A stretch of DNA of 64,000 nucleotides from Buxus sempervirens (taxonomy: Eukaryota; Streptophyta; Magnoliopsida; Buxales; Buxaceae): positions 5,947,883-6,011,882 of the forward strand of contig OX387183.1 of the NCBI GenBank assembly GCA_947561395.2, written 5' to 3'. Made by a program: the position numbers and the translations under genes. Below, in pieces: positions 23,201 to 32,952 of the stretch (position 1 is its first letter; each line of letters starts with the position of its first letter). The notes below the pieces were generated by a model, which saw only the letters and a program-made list of their open reading frames with translations, did not search any database and was not told the origin of the DNA.

Positions 23201-25959
23201 TTTGTCTATCCTCATTTTATAGTTAGAACTGGTTTCATTTTAGGATTAAAATTAATAACTATATGAAGGAGCACATGCTCTATGGTTTTCCCAATATAAA
23301 ATGGAGAATCAACAAAGAGTGATAGAATAGTAGCCTTTAGCTTCATGCAGCAAAAATTCTTTTTAATCTTCTCCCTCCCCTTGCTCTCAGGTTCAGTGCT
23401 GTATACATTTAGGGTTTGCAACTGAATTCAAGACTGCTGTGCTCATACCCATGTTGGTGTGCTCATGATTGACAGATCTAATTTGTAAGAAAGGAATCAA
23501 TGGGGTGATAAATTCTGTATTTTCTAGAAAAACAACTATGTCAAAGCCTTTTTCTCCTTTCTCTTCCAAACCATGACTTGGTGGTTTGTGCTTAGGCTTC
23601 CACTTGACAACTCCTGCATTTTAAGTATGAGAAGGTTTAAATAAGCTTAATAATGCTATTTTAGCCACCTGGAAAACCATTTATAGGAAATTACAAATCA
23701 CACTCTATGCTAGATGCTAGCCTGTGATCTAAAAATGGAGAAAGGAAATTTATAAATTTCATTTCCAAATCTCTTAAATGTCAGAATCTGATACGTGTAC
23801 AAAATAGGCACATCACTTGTCTAGAAGTGCCCATGAAATATAGGTTACCAGATAAAATATGGGAAAATTATGAAAAAGGGTCCCTTTTGGCAAGTATTTA
23901 TTAAAAAATTCCATCAAAAAACTTATTTCTAGAAAATGGTCACTTTAAAAAAAAAAACATTGAACAGTAGAATCACTTTACTGTAGCTACGTGGAATACA
24001 AGCGCAACCTACTTGGAAAACACAAGCACATTACACGTGGGATACGAGCATATGATGCGCTCGTGTCCCATGCAACATGCACTCATGTCCCACATAAGAT
24101 GTGCTCGTATCTCACATACAATGTGCTCATGTCCTAAGTATGTTGTGTTCGTATCCCACGTAGTTATAGTAAAGTGACACTACTCTTTAATTTTATTTTT
24201 GAAAAGTGACCCTGTATGTCAATTATTTTTTAAAAGTGACCCTTTTTCTGCAAGACTGCAAATGAGATTTTTTATGGATATTTTTTATAAATATAAGACT
24301 AAAAGTGACCCTTTTCATAATTTTTCCTAAAATATTACCTAAAATTAAAATTGAACATTTTGGGTTGTTAACTATAGTTGATCCAGTATATTGCCAAATG
24401 GAAAGTTCTAGATGTAAAATGCATTGCACCTTCAAGTTATTAGTACCCTTGAAACAAATTAGTCCAGTGCCCTTACTAATCGTTTGCGAAAATCCCTGCT
24501 GCTCTTTGTTGGCAAGGGCTTATGTCATTAATTCAAGAGGCGCAAGCTCAACACCCATTAAATCTTGAGTTGTAGATCCCATTACGGTAGGCATATTCTG
24601 TGACATCCTCGTTGTTTGAATGGGTGGGTGAATGGGTAATCTCACTTGGTGAGCTACCAAGCGAGGATGTGCATATGGTTGGGATCCCACAATGCTCGAG
24701 GATGCTATAAGTAGTCTTGTGATCCCTTATTTAACAAAAGACCTTTTAAGGCATAACGTGGGACTAAATCCCCTTGGAACCCTCAAGTTAAACGTGCTTG
24801 GGTAAGAGCAGTTCTAGGATGGGTGACTACTGGGAGGTTTTCTCATGTTATCCCTTGAGGACATATCCGTGAGGCCCCATTAGGCCAAGAGCGGACAATA
24901 TCTTGCCAGATATGGGTCCGGGACGTTACATATTCAGTGGCAAGAACAAAAATATAATGGACGACCAACTATTTATTTGTAAATCAAGTTTTTACCAATA
25001 CTAAAATCATGGTGTGGAGCCCATCAGCACAACTTAGCATACAAATAGCGAACAACTCAATTAAAAAAAATGAACAAAACAATCGTTCAGCTTATCATAA
25101 TTAAGATGAAACGTTGGGAACGTACCCTAGCCCGCAACTCATCTGCTAATTCTCTTTGGAGACTCTCACTTGGAGATGGTTTCCCAGATCGTAGATAGGC
25201 CCCATAAACAACAGCACGGAACAAACATCTCCCATCTCCAGGAATGCCTGCACAGTATGTGGTAGTTATCTACATCAAGCCCCTGTTAAATTGAAACTGG
25301 TTGACCACAAAATGTAGTTTCAAATAAAGAGGTTTTGACAAAATAGCAAGAGGAAATGAATCAATCACAGGAATATGTCCATTACATAAACAAAAATACT
25401 GAAAAACTAAAGCCCACTTAACAAGATTTTTCTCACCAATTACAGAATATTCAGTATAAACTTTCTTCCCATATGAAGAACTTATCAACGATGCACTACA
25501 GTCATCCCCATCCTCCTGCTGAGCTGTGTCTGCATATACTTGTTTAGAACATGAAAAACAAACAAACAAGCTGAAATCCAAGCCATCAGATGCACCTCTT
25601 TTTGACCAAGATGCAGGTCCCACATTCCACCTGAATTTGGAGCATATTCCTCGCTTTGGCAGCAAAAGCTTCAACCTCATATTTTGACATGGCAATAAAA
25701 TTTTAATACATGTCATAGGGTGTACTTTAGAATTATCTAAGCTTTTGGATGCTAATGGGGGCCTTTTTATCCTCTGGCTGGAGAAGTCACACCCGTGGTA
25801 GCTTATCTGCAGAGCTCGAGACCCAATAACTAATGAACAGGAAGTAGGCCTAGAGATGGTCACATAAGCATATCTTGGTTGGGGATGCGCAAAATGGACG
25901 GATGAACAAGCTAAACAAAAATATAATTTAGACACCATGCCACAGGCATTGGCACTCAT
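17299..25959 (-). CDS. OTU-domain cysteine protease (deubiquitinase)
   Basis: Five coding exons, 25437-25959, 25126-25247, 20600-20640, 20259-20357 and 17299-17470, join in phase to give 318 residues. This matches the size of Arabidopsis At3g57810 (OTU4-like). Residues 1-174 are a poorly conserved, basic and Cys-rich N-terminus with a short hydrophobic patch, and could hold a targeting signal. The OTU fold follows: GDGRCLFRAV (catalytic Asp about 179, Cys about 182), ELADELRARVADEF, RREETEWFVEGDFDTYV, WGGEPELFMASHVLQMPITV, and AEYGQEYG...LYNGFSHYNAL with catalytic His about 302. The family removes ubiquitin from substrates, so an active enzyme is expected. The gene is spread over 8.7 kb because two introns are 2.8 and 4.5 kb and have taken up several transposons. 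Confidence 0.93.
17471..20258 (-). other. Intron 4 of the OTU gene
   Basis: 2788-bp intron. Donor gtgagt follows 20259 and acceptor gctgcag precedes 17470. It contains the foldback element at 18993-19585, a short duplication of ctgtctgaagattaatt near 18481-18520, and a CA/TA-rich microsatellite patch near 20168-20232. Confidence 0.85.
18993..19585. mobile_element. Full-length foldback element with 10-bp target duplication
   Basis: Perfect flanking direct repeat gtcttaccca lies at 18983-18992 and 19586-19595. The two halves are inverted copies for almost the whole length. The left terminus gtgtttaccgtttcggcg aligns with the reverse complement of the right end (12 of 18), and the inner arms match better (agctttattc, gtgaaattta, ctagcgaaatgctg). 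Arms meet near 19265. A G-run of about 14 lies at 19055-19068. There is no coding capacity. A 9-10-bp TSD with long inverted arms points to a Mutator-related foldback. Confidence 0.75.
21606..21656 (+). mobile_element. SINE-like 3' end fragment
   Basis: The phrase tgcgtagtggcaggagcctc followed by gtgcactgggctagccc and a T8 run resembles the 3' end of plant Au-type SINEs, which end in a short T-run. The tRNA-like promoter half is missing, so it is at most a 5'-truncated copy. Confidence 0.4.
23861..24327. mobile_element. Foldback (MITE-like) element with 8-bp TSD, same family as 10062-10477
   Basis: Flanking direct repeat taaaatat lies at 23853-23860 and 24328-24335. The left end gggaaaattatgaaaaaggg is inverted at the right (cccttttcataatttttcc). 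Subterminal aaaagtgacc phrases are shared by both arms. The centre is a minisatellite of about 27 bp (gtgctcgtgtcccacg-type units, about 24010-24165) with alternating orientation. No open frame. Confidence 0.75.
24599..24930 (+). mobile_element. Cassandra-type TRIM solo LTR carrying 5S rRNA-like sequence
   Basis: The 332-bp unit starts TGTGACATCC and ends GGGACGTTACA, with TG...CA ends. It is flanked by 5-bp direct repeats tattc (24594-24598 and 24931-24935). Inside, 24777-24850 matches the 3' two-thirds of plant 5S rRNA: caagttaaacgtgcttggg, then taggatgggtgac and ctactgggagg. That stretch includes the pol III internal promoter region. LTRs with embedded 5S sequence define the Cassandra TRIM family. 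No internal region or second LTR is present, so it is a solo LTR left by recombination, lying in an OTU intron in antisense orientation to the gene. Confidence 0.85.
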
Positions 25960-26444
25960 TGGTTTTTTCTAAAATTTTAATTCGTACAGTTCATATTTTA
26001 TCACATTAATTGGTGGGTCAACAAACTATATTGTTGGAGTAGATGGATGTACAGGCATAGCTCCGTGCACCTGAACACATAGTAGCCAACTAAGTAACAA
26101 GCATAACCTTAAAAAAATGCATCTTCCATGGTATTACTATTTAACAAGATAGATGCACGTTAAAACCATCATTTCCATGTACTTCTGCTTTTAAGCATAT
26201 ATTTCTCATCAAACAAGTATCTAATATTTATTCAGTGTCCTGAATTTTATTATTTATTCATTGACATAAGTCTCTTCTCCATTCTGTTGCTCGCTCCTCC
26301 TAAATCCTTCCAAATTTTAGATGCAAAACACGAAGCAAGGAAATAATAACCAGAATATGTGCATGTATGTGAGTAGAAAACATAGATACAAGTGATAATG
26401 TTAAAATAATTCCATAAATTTTGTGCATACAGATTTACAGGGGA

Positions 26445-26482
26445 AATTACTTCAATGTTGTTCCTTCTCTAACTGTTCAAGT
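26445..26482 (-). other. Candidate short terminal exon (DLLEQLEKEQH-stop)
   Basis: On the minus strand, acceptor-like ttttatgcag is followed by a frame reading DLLEQLEKEQH and a stop. The same acceptor and the first six codons are kept, with a synonymous change, in the duplicated copy near 45366-45390. No family is recognised and upstream exons were not established. Confidence 0.25.
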
Positions 26483-27629
26483 AAGTCCTGCATAAAAGGA
26501 AATATTATATAGACATGTAATCAATCACAAATGAACTTGTTTAAGATTTCAGATTTCCATACTGAAAAGCCACAGAAGCATATAAGTTGTTAGGATGTTA
26601 TAATCATCCAGTTCTTTAGCTCCACCAATTGGAAGAGACTTATATTCCTCATTTTCAAAACACACTATAACCAACATGAATTTGCTACCATGAACATTTT
26701 TACCATCGAAGCAGCATGGCATGGCTTATGCACTGCCAGGTTAGGACTGCCAGCAATAATTACAGATTCACGGTTAAATTTAGAGAAGGGGCATTTAAAA
26801 TTTCCTTCTCGAAACAATCAAATGTCAAATTCAATGAGGTTGCATGCTGAAGTCCAGCTTAGCCAACCCTCAACACTCTTAAAAAAATGGAAAAATAAAG
26901 CAACCTTGAATTTGGAAATTATCAAAAATCAATGAAAATTACCTAAACCTTGAACAAAATCCAAAACCCCATATCTTTTTTCAAAGAAAAAAAGCTTTAT
27001 TCAAATCAGCTTTTTCTTTTTTTCTTTTTTCGTATTTTTTACATATGAACATCTAGTTTACAACAACATGTGACATGTAGAAATATCAGTTTTAAATGAC
27101 CGGTTATTGAAAATAGCAAAAAACGTTAAGAGGCAAAAAGCCCATTCTGATCGCCATTTAGGCAAGCAGCACCAACATCAACCCGCAATGGTTTCAATAC
27201 TTTCAACACATGGCTTAAACTGCTAACTGTCCAATCATTATTGTTTTGACAATAAGACACAGAAACAAATAGGAAAAGAAAAAGAAAAATCAAGTTTTAC
27301 TGTCCTGCATCAGTTCATATAATAGAAAATAAACATTAATGCCAACAACAGAAAAGTCACAACGTTTCTAAATCACCAACACTTGTGCAATCAATCAATT
27401 TTTAATGCTAAAAGAACCATCAGGACATAAGAAAATAGATAGGGAGAAAAGGAAAATAGATTTCGAACCTGTAAATGTCAACACAGACGAATGAGGAGAC
27501 AAAGACTCCAATCAAGCGCCTAAACGAATTCCAAAAACCCTACAAAAAGGCAAGAAATCTACAAAAGAAAAGAACGTGGAGTTACGAATTCGAAAAGCAA
27601 AAGAAGGCTTTTGAAGCAAAGAATACCTG

Positions 27630-27692
27630 CTAATCTTTCAGTTTACAACAAGTCGAAAACCAATGTCCGTGGTTTCTGGAACAAATTGTCAT
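27630..27692 (-). CDS. Short upstream ORF in the OTU leader
   Basis: ATG at 27690-27692 opens a 20-codon frame (MTICSRNHGHWFSTCCKLKD) ending in TAG, three bases before a good splice donor. If this leader belongs to the OTU transcript, the frame is a classical uORF that could lower translation of the main frame. It could also be a decayed or alternative first coding exon. Confidence 0.3.
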   Translation of the reverse strand: MTICSRNHGHWFSTCCKLKD

Positions 27693-28239
27693 CCTCTTCT
27701 CTGCTTCTTTGCAAAGACTCTTTCTGGTGACGAGCAAGCTCTTCCAGCTCTCAAACGTTGGTCTGACATAGAAGGCTGCGTCTGAAAGTCTAAAGAGCGC
27801 GGCAACTTGTGTGGTTTTTTATTAATGAGGTGAAGTGTGGGACCGACTCTGATTCAGCAGAAATCACAAAATGCCAATGGTTCGGGTTTCAAACCGAAAT
27901 CGAACTGAATCCGAAACCCTTTTTTTAAGGCGTCGTTTGTCATTGATCTTGAAAACTTGTCCCCCTAGGACTTGAAATCTGCTGGAGCCTTTGGCTGGAA
28001 GATCTGTTGGTCCAACGGTGATGTATGTGTCCACATAGATGTATAAAGCCTATGTATACACACCTTCTTGGACGGGTTTAAACGGGTGTTTGATTTTGTT
28101 TGCAGAATAAGTTTTCCCCAAATGATTTTGTTGCGGAATTGTAGACACCCCAAATTGCACTAAAAATGAGAAAATAATTGAAAATATTAATTGGGATTTG
28201 AAACAGGTCAAAAAAGTGTAAAATCTGGCCAAACTGGTC

Positions 28240-28345
28240 ATGACCGTATTTTGTTTACGGACTGGTCATACCTGCAGTTGATATACGGTCATGGCGTGCC
28301 CGTATTAATAATACGGGCAGGGCGCGACCGTAATATATATACGGG
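28240..28345 (+). promoter_or_regulatory. U3 inverted repeats built on CCGTAT / ATACGG
   Basis: This patch, about 210-310 bp upstream of the LTR TATA box, contains at least six CCGTA or TACGG motifs. One is the near-perfect palindrome gcccgtattaataatacggg. Equivalent patches lie in the 3' LTR (38279-38385), in the diverged solo LTR (46430-46565) and, unexpectedly, in the internal leader (31165-31300). They may be transcription-factor sites or cruciform/hairpin structures. Confidence 0.5.
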
Positions 28346-28552
28346 CACGGGGTCTTTGTGCGAATTTTACCTTTTTTATTTTTGAGCCTTATCTGCACCC
28401 AAATATCTCTCTTGGATAAGCGAATTATATTATTTATCTGTTCGAATTATCTCATTTATCCTTGTGGATAAAGGATTGGCATGATCTTGTGTTTAACTCA
28501 AACTGAAACTCTATCCTGCCAAACCTTGGACCAACCTTACCCCTGGGTGTGT

Positions 28553-28562
28553 CTATAAATAG
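28553..28562 (+). promoter_or_regulatory. TATA box of the 5' LTR
   Basis: ctataaatag, followed about 25-30 bases later by the probable start of transcription. The same box is at 38590-38599 in the 3' LTR. Confidence 0.7.
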
Positions 28563-29956
28563 AGGCTCTTTCCTCTAGCTAAGGGCCACGAAATTTTGAG
28601 TCCAAGGAATTCTAAGAAGCTCCAAGAGAAGAATCCCTGCTGCTCTGCCTGATCAATCCAGGTAAGTCCCCTATCCCTTTTTATTTTCTGTCTTTAAATT
28701 CTAGAAGTAATAGGATCATCTCTATTGCTGTAGAATAAGGGCATATCTGTTTTTGTATTCCTAAACTTGTCTCCAAGTACCTCAAGGGTCTCTCTAGCCG
28801 TAAAACGTGAAGAGAGAACTAGGGGAAAGGGGAACAGGTGGATCCCTAGAATAGAACCCCATATCTGTTTTTTCTCTTTTTTCTAGAATAAGGCATGTGA
28901 TTGTGTTTGTGTAACCAAACCTATCTCCAAGTACCTCAAGAGTCTCTCTAACCGTAAAACGTGAAGAGAGAACTAGGGGAAAAGAGAACAGGTGGATCCG
29001 TAGGGTAGACCCCCATGTGCTCTAATCTGTGAGATGTGGCTGTTTTAAATATCCTGATCATGTTTTAATGCTTTTTATGATATATTTGAATGAATAACAT
29101 GAATCTATGATGTTTATAGCATGAGATCCCCTATTTTTGCCAAAATTTGGATTTTTGCCACTTTTGCACCTACAGCACTGTTTTCGTGATTTTTGTGGTT
29201 TTAGGCTAGGATCTTGGATTTATCATGATCAATATGGTAGATCTGAATCCAGAAGCCTGAAAGTAAATTCTAGGGTTTCATGAGATGGTTTTTAAATTGT
29301 TTTTCATTATTGAGAAAGGACCCTACGGTCTAAATTCTCCCCTTTTGGTGTTTTTCATCAATGTGGGTATTTTTGGTTTTTATTTTTGGATTTAATGTGA
29401 AATTTGGGCTTTATCTATGTCCTGGACTATTCAAGTTCAATTTTGAAATATTTTGTAAAAATCATATTTTTCTAGATTTCTAGAATTTGACTTGGAGCCA
29501 GATTTTTGGATTTTTCACTTTAAATTGATTTTATTTGATTTTATCTCAATTTTATTTTGATCATGAAACCCTAGGAATGGTATGATCATATTTGATAGTT
29601 CTGGATCAATCAGACTATTCATATGAAAAAACCATACAATTTTTGTCTTTTTTGTGATTTTTCCTGATTTTATAGCAAGCCTTTTTTATTTGTAAAACAT
29701 GAACAATACCTGGCAACCACCTTGTGTGGATGAATAGGGGTGCCTAACACCTTCCCCTGTCCATAACTTAATCCCCTTACCCATCTCTGGTTGTTTTTTT
29801 AGGAGGGATATTTTGCCCTAAAATTGCCTTTTGTGCTTATTTGATATTTTGGTGTCCATTCACACCTAAATTGAATGGTGGCGACTCTTTGTTTTAATTA
29901 ATCCCGTGTGATGATTGAGGAAATCATTAGATTGATTTTTTCCCATGTCTCACAAC

Positions 29957-29974
29957 TGGCGACTCTGCTGGGGA
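29957..29974 (+). other. Primer-binding site (probably tRNA-Arg)
   Basis: tggcgactctgctgggga starts two bases after the LTR. It ends in the TGG expected opposite a tRNA CCA end. The wording agrees with the tRNA-Arg primer reported for Ogre/Tat elements; the tRNA itself was not checked. Confidence 0.7.
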
Positions 29975-31164
29975 TTTGAGGATTTAAGCCTTTTGGTGTT
30001 TGTTCATGTTTTTGATTTTTTAGTTGCTTGCTATTTTGTGTTCTTAAGCATGTTGAAAATGTTTTAAATCTGAATTATTGCTTAAGAATTCATGGGGGTA
30101 GAAACATGCTTAATTTTGATTCATAGGATTGTTTCTACAAACATGTGTAGGGGAGGTCCGTTTTGATGAGTTATGCTTATTTCTTGCTATATTTTTATAG
30201 CATGTTTTAATTTTCAGCATGATCTCCATGATGATTTTGGGTGTATAACATGATCATATGTTTGCATGATAGATGATTTTTTTTTATGAGCATGTTTTGG
30301 GTGCTATAGGATTGCTTTATTTACTTGTTTATTTTAAATATGCTTTCCTATTATGCCTTAGTTTGTTTATGTATGGCTGCGAAAAGAGTGGCAAGGGTTT
30401 GGGACGTTGTGAATGTAACCTATTTTTACAATGCACTGTGCACCTTTTATTTTTACACAGCCTACCCTTAACCTATAGGAAGTTGAACCCGAATGTGTGT
30501 AGCTTGGCGCAACGAGGTCGATACTTCGGAAAGCGAAAGTGAAAACATTCACCTTAGAACTTTGAGCTAATGATGTGATGATAATGTGGATCTGGGATTC
30601 TGGTCATCACTAGGCTTGAGTGCTAAGTTGCCATTAAGCCAAAACCCAAAACCCCTACGCTTGAAGGTGGAGTTACACGTTTTTGGCTAAAGTATACAAT
30701 TACGTGGGGATATGGGTTTGTATGATTGTGGGAAGGCCGTGTGCATGGCTTACAAACCAGGGCATAATGCGGATGCCATATTGAAGGTAAACAAGGTAAC
30801 AAGGTAATCCTATGGTTTTGCATTATTTTCATGTCATAGGGGTGTCATGGTGCCCATTGGTTCGGGATAAAATTGGTCCCAAAATATGCATATTTTCTAA
30901 AATTGGTACAGCCCATAGGAAGAGTTTCTAACTCTGTTTAGAATCAATCCTACCCAATGTTCATACAAGAGGCAACACAAGGGTACCAAATTCTAGAATA
31001 TGGAGTCAATTCAGAGGGTACATGTGCCCTCCTAAGCATGTGTTTTAGCAAGAAGGCCAAGGTCCACTTTGGGACAGTTTAGAAGCTCTGCAATGGGTGA
31101 ACCGTACGTTTGGATGAACAATGAAAGTGACCAAACCATGTAAAAACTGGAAAAACATAACAGG

Positions 31165-31300
31165 GTTCCGTAAAACCGCATTTAGTACACGGGCTGGGCT
31201 TACCCGTATTAGTTATACGGGCTAGGCTCGCCCGTGTTTTCCATACGGTCACGGCTTGCTCGTAATTTGAATACGGGCAAAGCTGGACCGTACTGTGTAT
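31165..31300 (+). repeat. Leader copy of the ATACGGGC hairpin patch
   Basis: acccgtattagttatacggg plus further ccgtaa / atacgggc / gaccgta motifs echo the U3 patch but lie 1.2 kb inside the element, upstream of the hairpin arrays. Confidence 0.6.
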
Positions 31301-31463
31301 ACGGTTTTCTCGGAATATTCAACTTTAATCAGTTTTTCCCACTAAAATCTTTCTTTAACCTTTAAATAATGATAAAGGGAAACAAGTTTGAATAAAATGC
31401 TTCAAAAAAAAAAAAAGAGAAAAACAAAAGAAAACAAAAAAAAATGTGAGAGAAAGGTTCCTT

Positions 31464-32155
31464 GGGCTTCTGAAAGCCTTTGAATTTCAGACTTTTTCAA
31501 AACTCTTGGGCTTCTGAAAGCCTTTGAATTTCAGATTTTTCAAAAATCCTCGGGCCTCTGAAAGCCTTTGAATTTCAGACTTTCTTTCTCCAAAAAACTC
31601 TTGGGCCTCTGAAAGCCTTTGAATTTCAGATTTTTCAAAAAATCCTCGGGCCTCTGAAAGCCTTTGAATTTCAGACTTTTTCTCAAAAAATTCCTGGGCC
31701 TCTGAAAGCCTTTGAATTTCAGATTTTTTCAAAAATCCTGGGCCTCTGAAAGCCTTTAAATTTCAGATCTTTTGGGCTTCTGAAAGCCTTTGAATTTCAG
31801 ACCTTTTTCTTTTGGGCCTCTGAAAGCCTTTGAATTTCAGAGCTTTTGGGCCTCTGAAAGCCTTTGAATTTCAGACTTTTTTCAAAATATCCCTGGGCCT
31901 CTGAAAGCCTTTGAATTTCAGATTTTTCAAAAAATCCTCGGGCCTCTGAAAGCCTCTGAATTTCAGACCTTTTCCAAAAATATCCCTGGGCCTCTGAAAG
32001 CCCTTGAATTTCAGACCTTTTCCTTTGGGCTTCTGAAAGCCTTTGAATTTCAGACTTTTTCTCAAAAATCCCTGGGCTTCTGAAAGCCTTTGAATTTCAG
32101 ACTTTTTCCAAAAATCTCTTTGGGCCCCTGAAAGCCTTTGAATTTCATATCCTTT
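31464..32155 (+). repeat. Hairpin array A1: 16 units with TCTGAAA / TTTCAGA stems
   Basis: Sixteen units of about 34-50 bp. Each has the lead GGGC(C/T), arm TCTGAAA, loop GCCTTTGAA, arm TTTCAGA, then a T-rich spacer. Fifteen units keep both arms intact; the last (about 32128) has changes in both. Loop variants include gcctttaaa, gcctctgaa and gcccttgaa. Confidence 0.9.
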
Positions 32156-32170
32156 TTCCTTTTCGGGACC

Positions 32171-32197
32171 TGTTGGAAGCCCTAGAATATTCCAACA
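32171..32197 (+). repeat. Hairpin C, first copy (TGTTGGAA / TTCCAACA)
   Basis: A perfect 8-bp stem around loop gccctagaata separates arrays A1 and B. It is identical to the copy at 32953-32979, including flanking ggacc and aa. Confidence 0.9.
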
Positions 32198-32206
32198 AAC
32201 CTTTTT

Positions 32207-32663
32207 TGGGCCGTCTATAAGCCTCTGATTTATAGACACACACCTTTTTGGGCCGTCTATAAGCCTCTGAATTATAGACACACACCTTTTTGGGCCGTCT
32301 AAAAGCCTCTGAATTTTAGACAATCATTTCTTTGGGCCGTCTAAAAGCCTCTGAATTTTAGACAAATCATTTTTTTGGGGCCGTCTAAAAGCCTCGGAAT
32401 TTTAGACAAATCATTTTTTTGGGCCGTCTATAAGCCTCTGAATTATAGACACATATTTCTTTGGGCCGTCTAAAAGCCTCTGAATTTTAGACAAATCATT
32501 TTTTTGGGCCGTCTAAAAGCCTCTGAATTTTAGACAATAATTTCTTTGGGCCGTCTAAAAGCCTCTGAATTTTAGACAAATTATTTCTTTGGGCCGTCTA
32601 AAAGCCTCTGAATTTTAGACAAACCTTTTCTTTGGGCCGTCTATAAGCCTCTGAATTATAGAC
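32207..32663 (+). repeat. Hairpin array B: 11 units with GTCTAWAA / TTWTAGAC stems
   Basis: Eleven units of about 41-45 bp. Each has lead GGGCC, an 8-bp arm, loop GCCTCTGAA and the matching arm. Seven units read GTCTAAAA with TTTTAGAC and four read GTCTATAA with TTATAGAC (near 32213, 32253, 32427, 32639). No unit mixes the two forms, so pairing is kept throughout. Confidence 0.92.
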
Positions 32664-32675
32664 ACACATATCCTT

Positions 32676-32930
32676 TGGGCCTCTGAAAGCCTTTGAATTT
32701 CAGAACTTTTGGGCCTCTGAAAGCCTTTGAATTTCAGACTTTTTTTCAAAAACTCCTTGGGCCTCTGAAAGCCTTTGAATTTCAGACTTTTATCAAAAAT
32801 CCTCAGGCCTCTGAAAGCCTTTGAATTTCAGACCTTTTCCAAAAAAATATCCCTGGCCTCTGAAAGCCTTTGAATTTCAGACCTTTTTCAAAAACCCCCC
32901 GGGCCTCTGAAAGCCTTTGAATTTCAGAAC
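32676..32930 (+). repeat. Hairpin array A2: six further TCTGAAA / TTTCAGA units
   Basis: Six units of the same type as array A1, all with intact 7-bp stems and loop GCCTTTGAA, on the far side of array B. Confidence 0.9.
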
Positions 32931-32952
32931 CTTTCTCTCTTTTTGCAGGACC

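Larger units (their letters stand above)
20641..25125 (-). other. Intron 2 of the OTU gene
   Basis: 4485-bp intron. Donor gtacgt follows 25126 and acceptor cttggcag precedes 20640. It carries a SINE-like 3' end (21606), the second foldback-family member (23861) and a Cassandra-type solo LTR (24599). The 22040-22540 stretch uses the ggtcggatttagatccaaattc wording of decayed plant TIR elements and shows loose inverted similarity, but no clean ends were found. Confidence 0.85.
25960..27800 (-). other. 5' leader region of the OTU gene, or part of a second small gene
   Basis: The minus strand near 27629-27790 looks like a first exon: leader sequence, a short upstream ORF, then a donor gtattctttgc at about 27627. 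A second possible acceptor tttacag lies near 27475. If this belongs to the OTU gene, the start codon at 25959 is reached through one or more leader introns. Alternatively, a separate short gene may end with the candidate exon at about 26445-26482, whose downstream sequence (about 26240-26280) has AATAAATAATAAA-type poly(A) signals. The sequence alone does not decide. Confidence 0.35.
28140..29954 (+). repeat. 5' LTR
   Basis: 1815 bp, starting TGTAGACACCCC and ending TGTCTCACA. It holds a TATA box (28553-28562), a hairpin-rich U3 patch (28240-28345), and an internal duplication of about 165 bp whose copies both contain ctccaagtacctcaag, ccgtaaaacgtgaagagaga and gaacaggtggatcc (about 28770-28850 and 28928-29008). 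Confidence 0.95.

Noticed and set aside
24777-24850. 5S rRNA gene
   Set aside because: Only part of 5S is present, with several changes, inside a TG...CA unit with a 5-bp TSD. Cassandra LTR is the better explanation.
31464-32930. CRISPR-like repeat/spacer array
   Set aside because: Spacers are T-rich and similar to each other, units vary in length, and the DNA is a plant LTR element leader.
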